Assembly: GCA_012727535.1 (NCBI GenBank)
Contig: JAAYGU010000105.1
Span: forward strand, 1-41,521
Direction: 5' to 3'
Length of the DNA stretch: 41,521 bases
Source of the DNA: Bacillota bacterium
Lineage (GTDB): Bacteria; Bacillota; UBA4882; UBA10575
Part shown: positions 32,857-40,841 of the stretch, one piece after another
How positions within the stretch are numbered: position 1 is the first letter of the stretch
Layout: every line of letters starts with the position of its first letter
Made by a program: the position numbers and the translations under genes
The notes under the pieces: model-generated
What the model was told of the DNA's origin: nothing
Databases searched by the model: none
What the model saw: only the letters and a program-made list of their open reading frames with translations

Positions 32857-32879
32857 GAGAGGGCTTAAGCCCTTTTTTC
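32857..32879 (+). terminator. Terminator after tRNA-His
   Basis: AGGGCTTAAGCCCT is a self-complementary stem followed by a T-run (TTTTTTC), directly after the tRNA. Confidence 0.85.
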
Positions 32880-32954
32880 TTTACACCCCGTTTTTAAAAA
32901 AATGAAGTATGGAATCTTAAAAAGAGCAATATTATTTACAAACGGGGTGAGACT

Positions 32955-33242
32955 GTGGATTGGAAGTTCTTTTTTTGGGTGTTTTGTACACTTTTTGTGG
33001 CCGAGTTGGGCGATAAGACCCAATTGGCCGTTTTTTCCTTCGTTACTCAGTCGAAGGCACCCTGGGAGGTTTTTCTCGGCTCCTCCCTGGCCTTGGTTTT
33101 GGTTACCTTGATTGGCGTGTTCTTTGGGGAAACACTTACTAAGTACATACCACTCTTTTACTTACGCTTAGGCGCTGCTTTTCTCTTTATCGGCATCGGG
33201 TTTTTCACATTATGGAAAACCTTAACGGGAGGTGTCGGATAA
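32955..33242 (+). CDS. TMEM165/GDT1 (UPF0016) family half transporter
   Basis: The 95-residue protein is a single-repeat member of the GDT1 family, cation transporters often linked to manganese or calcium export. It carries the family motif ELGDKTQLAVFSFVTQ (about residue 18) and three membrane segments. Full-length family proteins have two such repeats; the one-repeat form is thought to dimerise or pair with a second gene, which is not seen here. GTG 32955 follows GGGGTGAG. Confidence 0.78.
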   Translation: MDWKFFFWVFCTLFVAELGDKTQLAVFSFVTQSKAPWEVFLGSSLALVLVTLIGVFFGETLTKYIPLFYLRLGAAFLFIGIGFFTLWKTLTGGVG

Positions 33243-33284
33243 ACTTGCAACGGGCTTCCCGTTCCGGGGAAAGGAGGAATGAAA

Positions 33285-33665
33285 ATGACCAGGGGTGACC
33301 GGTGGTTACTGATTTTGCTGGTTATACTCAGTCTAACCCTCTTAGCCTGGAAAACCTGGGGGTTTCATTCCACTGCCCAGCAGGTGCAGGTCTTCCAAGC
33401 CGGAGAAAAAGTGATGAGTCTGAATTTGCAAGAGCAGAAGAGACACCTTGTCCAACTGTCGTTACCGGGTGGGGTTGCCACATTAGAAGTGAAGGAGGGG
33501 GCTGTCCGTTTAGTCCCCACTAACGATCAGTTTTGCCCGGAACAAATCTGTATTCGCACTGGTTGGATAAAAAAACCAGGAGAATCTATTATTTGTGTCC
33601 CTAATCAACTAGTAATCCGGATTATGATCCCGGCGGAGGAGCGAATCGATGCCGTTATTCGATGA
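33285..33665 (+). CDS. NusG domain II-containing membrane-anchored protein
   Basis: The 126-residue protein has one N-terminal membrane segment (LLILLVILSLTLLAW) and a NusG-II domain outside, with three cysteines in FCPEQICIRTGWI and ESIICVPNQLVI. This is a known small Firmicutes family of unclear role, often near respiratory or quinone genes. I start at ATG 33285, seven bases after AAGGAGG; ATG 33279 is too close to that site. The methyltransferase gene overlaps its end. Confidence 0.8.
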   Translation: MTRGDRWLLILLVILSLTLLAWKTWGFHSTAQQVQVFQAGEKVMSLNLQEQKRHLVQLSLPGGVATLEVKEGAVRLVPTNDQFCPEQICIRTGWIKKPGESIICVPNQLVIRIMIPAEERIDAVIR

Positions 33666-34428
33666 ACGTGATCACCAGTTGGCTTACCATGATTTTGCCC
33701 TAGTTTATGATGAGATGATGCAGGGGATTGATTATCCCTCCTGGGTTGATTATGTACTGAAATTATACGAAAAATATGCGCCGCCGGAAATGGCCGGTAC
33801 CGCCATCCTGGATCTGGCCTGTGGCACCGGTAGCTTTTTAGCTTTGCTTCAGGAAAAAGGGTGGCAAGTAACGGGAGTGGACCGTTCCCCTTCTATGTTG
33901 GCGCTGGCCGATGAGAAACTGCGGGCGGGAAAGGGTCCTTACCGCCTGCTGGAGCAGGACCTTCGGCGGGTTGAGGTTGGGGAAAAATTCCCCCTGATCA
34001 CTTGTTTGTGTGACAGCCTTAATTATCTTCTCTCCCCACACCACCTCCGCGAGGCACTGGAACGAGTATATGAGCATCTGTTACCGGGGGGAGTCTTCAT
34101 CGCTGACCTTAATTCCCCGTTTAAATTCCGTGAAATCCTTGGCGACAATACTTATACTGCTGTTTTTGAAAACTCTGCCTATATCTGGGTTAACTTCTTT
34201 GATCCCGCTTCCGGACGGTGCCGGATGGAGCTCGATTTTTTCCAAAGGTACCAGGGGGAGCTGTTTCGGCATTTTAAGGAAGTGCATTGGCAGCAGTTAT
34301 ATCAGCCCGAAGAGATTGAAGAACTGGCGACGAAAGTAGGGTTTAGCTTTGTCGAGTCATTCGGAGCCTTTACATTTCAGCCCGCTACGCCTACCGATGA
34401 ACGGATCTTTTACTTGTTAAGCCGTTAA
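33649..34428 (+). CDS. Class I SAM-dependent methyltransferase
   Basis: The 259-residue protein has the Rossmann-fold SAM site AILDLACGTGSFLALLQEKG (about residue 48) and acidic loop GVDRSPSMLALA, typical of the methyltransferase family of unknown substrate. N-terminal YHDFALVYDEMMQGIDYPSW is often seen in this family in Firmicutes. Start ATG 33649 lies inside the previous gene, after GGCGGAGGAG, so translation is coupled. Substrate is not known. Confidence 0.8.
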   Translation: MPLFDERDHQLAYHDFALVYDEMMQGIDYPSWVDYVLKLYEKYAPPEMAGTAILDLACGTGSFLALLQEKGWQVTGVDRSPSMLALADEKLRAGKGPYRLLEQDLRRVEVGEKFPLITCLCDSLNYLLSPHHLREALERVYEHLLPGGVFIADLNSPFKFREILGDNTYTAVFENSAYIWVNFFDPASGRCRMELDFFQRYQGELFRHFKEVHWQQLYQPEEIEELATKVGFSFVESFGAFTFQPATPTDERIFYLLSR

Positions 34429-34492
34429 CTTTGCTTCTCAGCACACACCCCCCGGCGCGGCGCATATAATGAGATGATGGGAGGGTCGGTCG

Positions 34493-34765
34493 GTGCTGGC
34501 AAAAACTTCAGAGTTACGGGAGAGAGAAGTTGTTAATATTCTTGATGGAAAAAAACTAGGTTTTACCACAGACCTGGAGATCGATCCGGGAACAGGGAAG
34601 ATCATCGCTATCGTGGTGCCCGCGCCGGGGAAATTCCGCTGGCTCTTTGGGAAGGCCGAGGAGATCGTCATTCCCTGGCGGCAGATTAAAAAGATCGGCA
34701 TAGATGTGATCTTAGTTGATCTACCGGAACGGGTAGAAAACGGCTCCTATATTGATCTATCCTAA
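34493..34765 (+). CDS. YlmC/YmxH family sporulation protein (PRC-barrel)
   Basis: The 90-residue protein is a PRC-barrel of the YlmC/YmxH type, found in spore formers, with function unclear. It starts LAKTSELREREVVNILDGKKLGF and contains LEIDPGTGKIIAIVVPAPGK. GTG 34493 follows GGGAGGG. A strong terminator lies 43 bases after its stop. Confidence 0.85.
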   Translation: MLAKTSELREREVVNILDGKKLGFTTDLEIDPGTGKIIAIVVPAPGKFRWLFGKAEEIVIPWRQIKKIGIDVILVDLPERVENGSYIDLS

Positions 34766-34807
34766 AGGATAAGCTTTCGGCGAATGGTATTGTTTAAAAG
34801 TAGTGCT

Positions 34808-34830
34808 CCCGGGAAGACCCGGGTTTTTTT
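34808..34830 (+). terminator. Terminator after the YlmC-type gene
   Basis: CCCGGG-AAGA-CCCGGG followed by seven T is a strong rho-independent terminator. Confidence 0.92.
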
Positions 34831-34894
34831 GTGGGCAGATGACGATCCCCCGCAAGAAGCCACTTGGACAACAGCCTGCTCTTTATTTTAATGC

Positions 34895-34923
34895 TTGTCT
34901 AATTTGGCAGTTAAATTTATACT
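34895..34923 (+). promoter_or_regulatory. SigA-type promoter upstream of the PHP gene
   Basis: TTGTCT (34895-34900) and TATACT (34918-34923) with a 17-base spacer, about 110 bases ahead of the PHP gene start. Confidence 0.6.
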
Positions 34924-35034
34924 AGGATAAGGGCGAAAGAAAATAATGGAACATTGCCGAGCAGACGGAAAGAACTTTGTGATTTATAGTTATGTCCGGT
35001 TCTCCGCTGTCCCAACGAAAGGAATGTTGCCAAC

Positions 35035-35721
35035 ATGATTAAAGAGATTGCCGATTTTCATACGCATACTTTTTTAAGCGACGGGATCCTATCGCCGATT
35101 GAATTAATCCGGACAGGCCATCTTAACGGGTACCAGGTGATTGCGGTGACGGATCATGCCTCTGCCTCCACGCTGGAGCGGGTGATTAAAGAGGTGAAAG
35201 AAGACTGCCGTCTGGCCGAGGAATACTGGGGGATTAAGGCACTGGCTGGAGTGGAGTTAACCCATGTTCCTGCCCGTGCCATTGGCTGGTTGGCCTGCCG
35301 GGCCCGGGCCTGCGGAGCGGAGATTGTCGTAGTGCACGGGGAGACCATTGTGGAACCGGTTGAACCCGGTACCAACCGCGCAGCCGTCGATTGTCCGGAG
35401 GTGGATATTCTGGCGCATCCTGGTCTAATCACTGTGGAAGAGGCGACGGCGGCGAAAAAAAACGGAGTCTTTCTTGAGATCACTGGCCGCCGGGGACACT
35501 CATTGACCAATGGGCACCTGGTCACCATTGCCCGGGAAACAGGGGCCGAACTGGTGATTAATTCGGATGCCCACGCCCCTGGAGACTTGTATACGCCGGA
35601 ATTGATGGAAAAAGTGGGATTAGGGGCCGGTCTCACAAGGGATGAACTGACCAAGGTGCTCACGGAAGCACCCCGGAGACTTCTGCAAAAACTGGAGGGG
35701 CGGAAACGCAACGAAACGTAA
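35035..35721 (+). CDS. PHP-domain phosphoesterase, histidinol-phosphatase-like
   Basis: The 228-residue protein has the PHP metal-binding motifs FHTHTFLSDG (about residue 8), TDHASAST, LAHPGLI and NSDAHAPGD. PHP proteins hydrolyse phosphate monoesters or nucleic-acid phosphates with metal ions; the substrate here is not known. It matches the clostridial stand-alone group annotated as histidinol phosphate phosphatase domain protein. ATG 35035 is the likely start, though its ribosome site is weak. Confidence 0.82.
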   Translation: MIKEIADFHTHTFLSDGILSPIELIRTGHLNGYQVIAVTDHASASTLERVIKEVKEDCRLAEEYWGIKALAGVELTHVPARAIGWLACRARACGAEIVVVHGETIVEPVEPGTNRAAVDCPEVDILAHPGLITVEEATAAKKNGVFLEITGRRGHSLTNGHLVTIARETGAELVINSDAHAPGDLYTPELMEKVGLGAGLTRDELTKVLTEAPRRLLQKLEGRKRNET

Positions 35722-35775
35722 AGCATGGCCTGCTACCGGTTGAATCAGGCCGCGGACTTATAGCGGAGGGGCCAC

Positions 35776-36441
35776 TTAGGCATCCTTCTTTAGATCCCAA
35801 GGGAGGAGCATTTTCCACCGGGCCTGAGTAAGTAGTTCACTAATGGTGGCACAGATTTGCAGGTACCTTTCCCAGCGGGCGTGTTTTAGCCGTTGACTGA
35901 TCGCGGCTTGGGTAACACCGAGCAGTTCCGCGATTTCGACCTGGGTTCTGCCGTGGCGGGCCAGTTTGATGGCCTCATGGTGGGCAGCGCTCCAGTTATT
36001 CCGGAGGTCACTTTCCACGGCGAGGAGGGTGTTAACGGTTCTGGTGAGAAAAGGAGAAGGCAGCCGGAGAATGATATCAGAGTCCCGGTGATTGACTGCT
36101 TCTTTTAGCGCCCGGTTAACCCCGGTCCAGGCCGGCCCTTTTTCTGCGCATTCGTCCTCTTCCAGCCGGGTGTTGATGGTGCCGACCGCCAGGGCATAAT
36201 TGATCTTGACTGGAGCCATCTCCAGGGTAACAAGCTGGGTGATCTGAAGAATCCGGGGGGCCTCTTGGACATTTAAAACACCTTTGATCTCCGCATCTTC
36301 TACTCTAAAATTTGCTGCTAAAAACGGCTGAAAATAACTGTTTAATAACGAAGAAGTAGAGGCCAGGATCTCCTCCGGCGACGAAGCGGATCGTTGTTTT
36401 CGGAGCGTTAACTTGACCGGAGCATAAAGGGTAGGGGGCAT
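35776..36441 (-). CDS. SatD-like protein with a C-terminal helix-turn-helix
   Basis: The 221-residue protein has a C-terminal helix-turn-helix (RTQVEIAELLGVTQAAISQR) and an N-terminal part with EEDECAEKGPAWTGVNRALKEA that resembles the SatD family, whose role is unknown. It may be a DNA-binding regulator. The ATG 36441 follows AAGGAGGG on the - strand. It is transcribed alone, against the PHP gene on one side and away from the YchF-like gene on the other. Confidence 0.6.
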   Translation of the reverse strand: MPPTLYAPVKLTLRKQRSASSPEEILASTSSLLNSYFQPFLAANFRVEDAEIKGVLNVQEAPRILQITQLVTLEMAPVKINYALAVGTINTRLEEDECAEKGPAWTGVNRALKEAVNHRDSDIILRLPSPFLTRTVNTLLAVESDLRNNWSAAHHEAIKLARHGRTQVEIAELLGVTQAAISQRLKHARWERYLQICATISELLTQARWKMLLPWDLKKDA

Positions 36442-36688
36442 ATTAACCCTCCTTCTCTAAATGAAACTTTCTTATATAGTTCGCAATTTTTTCGCATAAT
36501 CCTCTATTATAAGGCCGGGTTCTAATAGCTTTTCGCTCGCATGTTAACAATTGAAAACCCAGCTTAAATGGTCGATTAGACGGAAAGGGTCTCTTTTTCA
36601 CGGAAAGTCCAGATTTATTTCCCGACTGGTTTAGGTTCGACTACTTAGAATCTATAAAGAAATACGGTATAGCAAAGGATGATGCAAG

Positions 36689-37753
36689 ATGAAGATTGGT
36701 TTGGTCGGCTTACCCGGAGCGGGAAAGACCACGCTCTTTCAACTATTGACCGGAGTCGAGGCGGCCGCTTATTCTTCCGGGTTGGAAGGGACGGTGGGAA
36801 CAGCGCGGGTGCCGGATCGGCGGGTGGACTACCTGTCACAGTTATATCAACCGAAAAAGACGGTGTATGCCCAGATTGACCTGACGGATCTTCCCGGGTT
36901 GAACGTCAGCGAACAGCAGCAAAAAGGAAAAAACCCGTTTCTGACGGCGGTCCGTAATGTTGATGCCCTGGTGGCGGTGGGCCGCGTTTTCCAGGAAGGC
37001 CCACCCCACCTTTTGGGGGAGATTGATCCCCGCCGTGACTTGGAGATCATCCACTCCGAACTGCTCTTTTCCGACTGGGAGATTATTGAGAAACGGCTAG
37101 AGCGGTTGGAAATAAAGAAGAAGAAAGAGAACGAAGCGGAGCGGGATTTGTTGCAGCGGTGCCGGGAAGAACTGGAAAACGACGGCCGGTTGACCAACCT
37201 GACCTTTACTGCCGCCGAGGAGGAGCTGTTGCGCGGGTTTCAGTTTTTAACCCTCAAACCTTTACTGGTTGTGCTCAATTTGGATGAGGAAGGGTTTAAA
37301 AGCGGCTTTTCGGGGAAGGAAGAATTCCTGGCCGAACTCGAGGCGAGAGGCTTGCCTTATTTGGAGGTTTCGGCCCAGATTGAACAGGAGATTGCGGAAT
37401 TACCCCCGGACGACCGGGCTTTATTCATGGACGATTTGGGGATTAAGGAACCGGGGATCGACCGGCTGGCGCGGATGGTTTATCAGCATTTGGGTCTAAT
37501 CTCCTTTTTTACGGTGGGCGAGGATGAGGTTAAAGCATGGACGATTGATGCCGGCACGGTGGCGAAAAAAGCGGCCGGGAAGATCCATTCCGATATTGAA
37601 CGGGGGTTTATCCGGGCGGAGGTGGCGGCCTACGATGCCCTCCGCGAACACGGGAGCATGGCTAAACTGAGGGAGAAGGGGCTCTTACGGCTAGAGGGTA
37701 AGGATTACGTCGTGCAAGACGGCGATATAATTACCTTCCGTTTTAATGTCTGA
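36689..37753 (+). CDS. YchF-like GTPase/ATPase (DUF933)
   Basis: The 354-residue protein has the YchF/OLA1 layout: P-loop GLVGLPGAGKTTLFQLL, DLTDLPGLN as switch region, NLDEEG in place of the nucleotide-specificity motif NxxE, a coiled-coil insertion (RLEIKKKKENEAERD) and a C-terminal TGS/DUF933 domain ending DGDIITFRFNV. GLPGAGKTT instead of the usual GLPNVGKST, and the short length, mark it as a divergent branch rather than true YchF. Role is probably ribosome-related, by family. ATG 36689 has a weak GGATGATG site. Confidence 0.8.
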   Translation: MKIGLVGLPGAGKTTLFQLLTGVEAAAYSSGLEGTVGTARVPDRRVDYLSQLYQPKKTVYAQIDLTDLPGLNVSEQQQKGKNPFLTAVRNVDALVAVGRVFQEGPPHLLGEIDPRRDLEIIHSELLFSDWEIIEKRLERLEIKKKKENEAERDLLQRCREELENDGRLTNLTFTAAEEELLRGFQFLTLKPLLVVLNLDEEGFKSGFSGKEEFLAELEARGLPYLEVSAQIEQEIAELPPDDRALFMDDLGIKEPGIDRLARMVYQHLGLISFFTVGEDEVKAWTIDAGTVAKKAAGKIHSDIERGFIRAEVAAYDALREHGSMAKLREKGLLRLEGKDYVVQDGDIITFRFNV

Positions 37754-37791
37754 ACCAACACCACCCCGGGTAAACTACCACGGGAGGTGTA

Positions 37792-37980
37792 ATGATGGGC
37801 GAGCAATATACGCCGGAAGCCGTCGGTAAAGAGGTTGGAGTGCGGGCTGATTTGCGGAGAGGCCACCCAACCCCGCGGGAGATTAAATCGCAGAAAATCC
37901 AAATGAAAACTGGGCATAACCACGGAGGAAACAAAGCGGTTAAATTAGCGATGAAACGGAAAGTACGCGGCGGAGACTGA
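37792..37980 (+). CDS. Small basic protein of unknown function
   Basis: The 62-residue protein (ATG 37792 or 37795) is rich in K, R, H and G, as in RADLRRGHPTPREIKSQK and KAVKLAMKRKVRGGD, and has no membrane segment. A GGGAGGTG site lies just before. The composition suggests nucleic-acid or spore-component binding, but I recognise no family. It follows the YchF-like gene by 38 bases and ends before a terminator, so the pair may be one transcript. Confidence 0.5.
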   Translation: MMGEQYTPEAVGKEVGVRADLRRGHPTPREIKSQKIQMKTGHNHGGNKAVKLAMKRKVRGGD

Positions 37981-38038
37981 GGGTCAAGCGGTTTCCTTCT
38001 AACATAAGCTGTACAAGAGGGTAGAGGCAAAAGCTGAT

Positions 38039-38075
38039 AAAAATCCTGCTATGGTCGGAACATAGCAGGATTTTT
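38039..38075. terminator. Bidirectional terminator
   Basis: AAAAATCCTGCTATG (38039-38053) pairs perfectly with CATAGCAGGATTTTT (38061-38075), giving a 15-bp stem with a 7-base loop and T-runs on both strands, between convergent transcripts. Confidence 0.9.
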
Positions 38076-38103
38076 CGTATTACTTCATTGTCCCGGCGGT
38101 TGA

Positions 38104-38271
38104 CTAACGGTAGATCAGTTTTAACGAACTGATGAAATAGTGAAGATCATAATAGAAACCCCGCTGTTGGTCATTGATAGTAACTTTTAGATAGAGCGGT
38201 CCGGAGGGAATTTCCCGTTCCCCCAGACAAGTGCACTGGTCGCTGGTGGTAGCCGGCGGGGCGGCGAGCAA
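38104..38271 (-). pseudogene. Possible remnant of a beta-xylosidase-type C-terminal domain
   Basis: Directly after the azlD stop, in the same frame, 55 codons encode CLGEREIPSGPLYLKVTIND and then QRGFYYDLHYF...LKLIYR before a TAG. IPSGPLYLKV...FYY resembles the C-terminal beta-sandwich of family 43 xylosidases, in which the stretch is near the end. A TTG at 38271 with GGTGG close by could start it, but the piece is too short for a working domain. It could also be an unknown small gene. Confidence 0.3.
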
Positions 38272-38580
38272 TCATCCACCAAGCAATTGAATGAAGATTA
38301 CCCCCGCAATTCCTCCGATGACCACTAAAAACAGGTTTACTCTGTAAAAAGCCAAGACCAGGGCGACCAAGCCCCCGGCCACGGCCGAAGCCACACTGCC
38401 GGTTGAGTATAAGATCTCCGGGAAAATCAGGGCGCTCAGGAGCGCATAAGGGACAAATGAAAGGAAGCGTTTCAACCAGGAAGGTAAAGCTCTACTCAGA
38501 CCAAAAACCAGCGGTAGAAGGCGGGGGAGATAGGTCACCAGCGCCATGCCAAAGATCAGCAAGAGAACCTGTTTATTCAT
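38272..38580 (-). CDS. azlD: Branched-chain amino acid transport protein AzlD
   Basis: The 102-residue protein is the small AzlD subunit, with about four membrane segments (LLLIFGMALVTYLPRLLPLV at the start). AzlCD exports branched-chain amino acids or analogues (4-azaleucine resistance). ATG 38580 overlaps the end of azlC, so translation is coupled. Confidence 0.93.
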   Translation of the reverse strand: MNKQVLLLIFGMALVTYLPRLLPLVFGLSRALPSWLKRFLSFVPYALLSALIFPEILYSTGSVASAVAGGLVALVLAFYRVNLFLVVIGGIAGVIFIQLLGG

Positions 38581-39283
38581 CCTCAGTCACCTCCTCCGGG
38601 AAAAGCAGGGTGCCGATGGTACAAACGAGGATGGTGGTGATCATAAGCTTCCAACCATTGGCCAGAGTGGAAAGGGGCGACGGGCCCCAGTATAATAAAG
38701 AACTGACCGCGATCGCGAGCACCGTAAGGCACAAGGCCGCCTTGGACGCTTTAATCTTCGGGACCAGGAGTCCGATAAACATGGCATAAAGCGCAATTCC
38801 CATACTTGTCCGGAGTAGTGCCGGTAGTTCCTGCCCCATGAGGGAACCGCAGAAGGTCCCGCTTATCCACCCTAGATAAGCTACGGTGTTTACACCGAGG
38901 ACAAACGGGGGATTATTGTCCGCCGCTGGTTGGAAGGAGAGTACGGAGAAGGTTTCATCCGTAATCCCGAAAGCAAGCAACGGTGCTAATTTCCCTGGTT
39001 TGAGGCGTTGTGCCAATGAGGCGGACATGAGGAAGTGCCTTAAATTAAGAATGAAGGTGGTAATAATGATCTGCCAGTAACTTGTCCCGATTGCCAATAA
39101 GTTGAGCGCGACAAACTGACTGGCCCCCGCAAAGACCATACTCGACATCAAAACCGCTGCCACCGTAGATAAGCCTGTATTTTTGGCCAAGACGCCAAAG
39201 GCAACAGCGATCGGGAAGTAACCGAGGGCGATGGGCAGCCCTGCTTTAATACCTTGATGAAAGCTGTTTGTTTTCGTTTTCAT
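38573..39283 (-). CDS. azlC: Branched-chain amino acid exporter AzlC
   Basis: The 236-residue membrane protein is the large AzlC subunit: KAGLPIALGYFPIAVAFGVL at the start and MVFAGASQFVALNLL in the middle, the family signature. About seven membrane segments are visible. It begins at ATG 39283, with GGAAGAAGAG ahead, and is co-transcribed with azlD. Confidence 0.94.
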   Translation of the reverse strand: MKTKTNSFHQGIKAGLPIALGYFPIAVAFGVLAKNTGLSTVAAVLMSSMVFAGASQFVALNLLAIGTSYWQIIITTFILNLRHFLMSASLAQRLKPGKLAPLLAFGITDETFSVLSFQPAADNNPPFVLGVNTVAYLGWISGTFCGSLMGQELPALLRTSMGIALYAMFIGLLVPKIKASKAALCLTVLAIAVSSLLYWGPSPLSTLANGWKLMITTILVCTIGTLLFPEEVTEDE

Positions 39284-39458
39284 TCTCTTCTTCCTTTACT
39301 ACTCTGAGTTTGAAACCAGTTAGCAGATGATGATTATTACATATTATACACTACTTTTCCAATAAAAGCAGGCTGTTCGAGGGGAGTAAGGTTAATTCGC
39401 GGCAAAGGGGGTTAAAACTCTGCCAATGCTATTTTAATTTACGGGCGGGCGTAAGCGA

Positions 39459-39472
39459 TAAATAAATATACA
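39459..39472. promoter_or_regulatory. ArgR-box-like site, upstream
   Basis: TAAATAAATATACA matches the ARG box pattern TGNATWWWWATNCA at 13 of 14 positions. It lies exactly 100 bases upstream of a second match at the argG promoter. Confidence 0.35.
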
Positions 39473-39528
39473 AAAGGAAGGCATATTTATATAACCACAT
39501 TTTAACCAAATATATTTAGATTCAATGC

Positions 39529-39557
39529 TTGACAAGGATTTTGCTTTGCTGTATATT
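39529..39557 (+). promoter_or_regulatory. SigA promoter of argGH
   Basis: TTGACA (39529-39534) is exact consensus, followed after 17 bases by TATATT (39552-39557). The argG ribosome site (AGGAGGTGG) is about 15 bases downstream of that -10, so the leader is very short. Confidence 0.8.
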
Positions 39558-39558
39558 A

Positions 39559-39572
39559 TGTATAATATTACA
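39559..39572. promoter_or_regulatory. ArgR-box-like site at the argG transcription start
   Basis: TGTATAATATTACA fits the ARG box pattern at 13 of 14 positions and covers the expected transcription start just after the -10. A bound ArgR repressor would block argGH transcription. Confidence 0.4.
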
Positions 39573-39586
39573 GGAGGTGGTTAGAA

Positions 39587-40837
39587 ATGGCACAATCAAT
39601 TAACGGAATCCTACAGAAGATCGAAACAACTCCGATCCCGAAAGTTAAAAAGTGTGCCCTTGCTTACTCGGGCGGTTTGGATAGTACTTTAGGTATTGAG
39701 CTTCTTCGCCGGGGCTACAAAGCGGAGGAGATTGTCGCGATCAATGTCGATGTCGGCCAGGGCGAAGAAGAGATGCAACTTGGGATCAGCCGAGCGAAAA
39801 AGTTAAATCTGGAGCCGATTATTATCGACGCGAAAGATGAGTTTACCGAGGTTTGGTTGAAAAAAGCCATTCAGGCCAATTCTGATTATAATGGTTACCC
39901 GGTCTCCACTTCCATGACCCGGCAGTTGATCGGGCAGATTGTAGCCAAAAAGGCGCTGGAATTAGGATGCGACAGTATCATGGAAGGTTCGACCGGCCGG
40001 GGAAACGATCAGTACCGGATGCATAATGTCTTCAAAATGTTTGCGCCGGCCTTGGAGATCCTAGCGCCGGTGCGTGATTTTGACCTGACCAGGCAGGAAG
40101 AGCTTAAGCTCTGCGAGCATTGGGGGGTACCGGTGGAGGAGTTTATCGTCGGTGGCGACGACAAAACAATGTGGTGCCGTTCGATCGCTTCGGGGGCGGT
40201 TGATCTGAACCAAACGATTCCCGATGATATTTGGATGTGGCTGACCCCGCCGGAAAAAGCCCCGGACCAGCCGGAGTATGTGGAACTAACCTTTGAGGAA
40301 GGCGTGCCGGTGGCCCTTAATGGTCAACGGATGAAGCTGGGAGAACTGATTCCGGCACTGAACACCATCGCCGGCCGTCATGGGATCGGTTTAATCGATA
40401 TTTTTGAGGACGGAATCATGGATCTGAAAAGCCGGGAGATCTATGAAGCGCCGGCGGCCCATGTCATCCTCAAAGTCAAACAGGATCTGGAGGGAGCCTG
40501 CCTGACCAAGGAGGAACGGCAGTTCAAGAAGATCGTCGACGCCAAATGGGCTTACCTTGTTTACCATGGGGAATGGTTCCATCCGCTCAAAGACGATCTT
40601 GATGCTTTCATTGCCCAGAGTCAAAAGATGGTGTACGGGACCACTAAGGTCAAATTGTATAAAGGGAATATCATCATTGCCGAACGGGAAAGCTCCAAAA
40701 CATCGCTCTTTTCTCCGGAGATCCGTTCGATTAAAGCCGCGGGCTTCGACCAACGCTGGTGCGCCGATGCGGCGAAAATCCGGGGTTTGCCGTTTGAGAT
40801 TTTAGCCAAACGGAATCAAAAGTTAGGAGTCGATTAA
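39587..40837 (+). CDS. argG: Argininosuccinate synthase
   Basis: ArgG joins citrulline and aspartate with ATP, the seventh step of arginine synthesis. The 416-residue protein has the ATP pyrophosphatase P-loop LAYSGGLDSTLGIEL near residue 23 and the synthase motif EGSTGRGNDQYRM (about residue 132). Length is normal. ATG 39587 follows AGGAGGTGG. argH follows after 4 bases. Confidence 0.96.
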   Translation: MAQSINGILQKIETTPIPKVKKCALAYSGGLDSTLGIELLRRGYKAEEIVAINVDVGQGEEEMQLGISRAKKLNLEPIIIDAKDEFTEVWLKKAIQANSDYNGYPVSTSMTRQLIGQIVAKKALELGCDSIMEGSTGRGNDQYRMHNVFKMFAPALEILAPVRDFDLTRQEELKLCEHWGVPVEEFIVGGDDKTMWCRSIASGAVDLNQTIPDDIWMWLTPPEKAPDQPEYVELTFEEGVPVALNGQRMKLGELIPALNTIAGRHGIGLIDIFEDGIMDLKSREIYEAPAAHVILKVKQDLEGACLTKEERQFKKIVDAKWAYLVYHGEWFHPLKDDLDAFIAQSQKMVYGTTKVKLYKGNIIIAERESSKTSLFSPEIRSIKAAGFDQRWCADAAKIRGLPFEILAKRNQKLGVD

Positions 40838-40841
40838 GAAG

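Noticed and set aside
35154-35726. 190-codon open frame on the - strand across the PHP gene
   Set aside because: It overlaps a gene with clear PHP metal motifs; its composition (S, T and A rich) fits a shadow.
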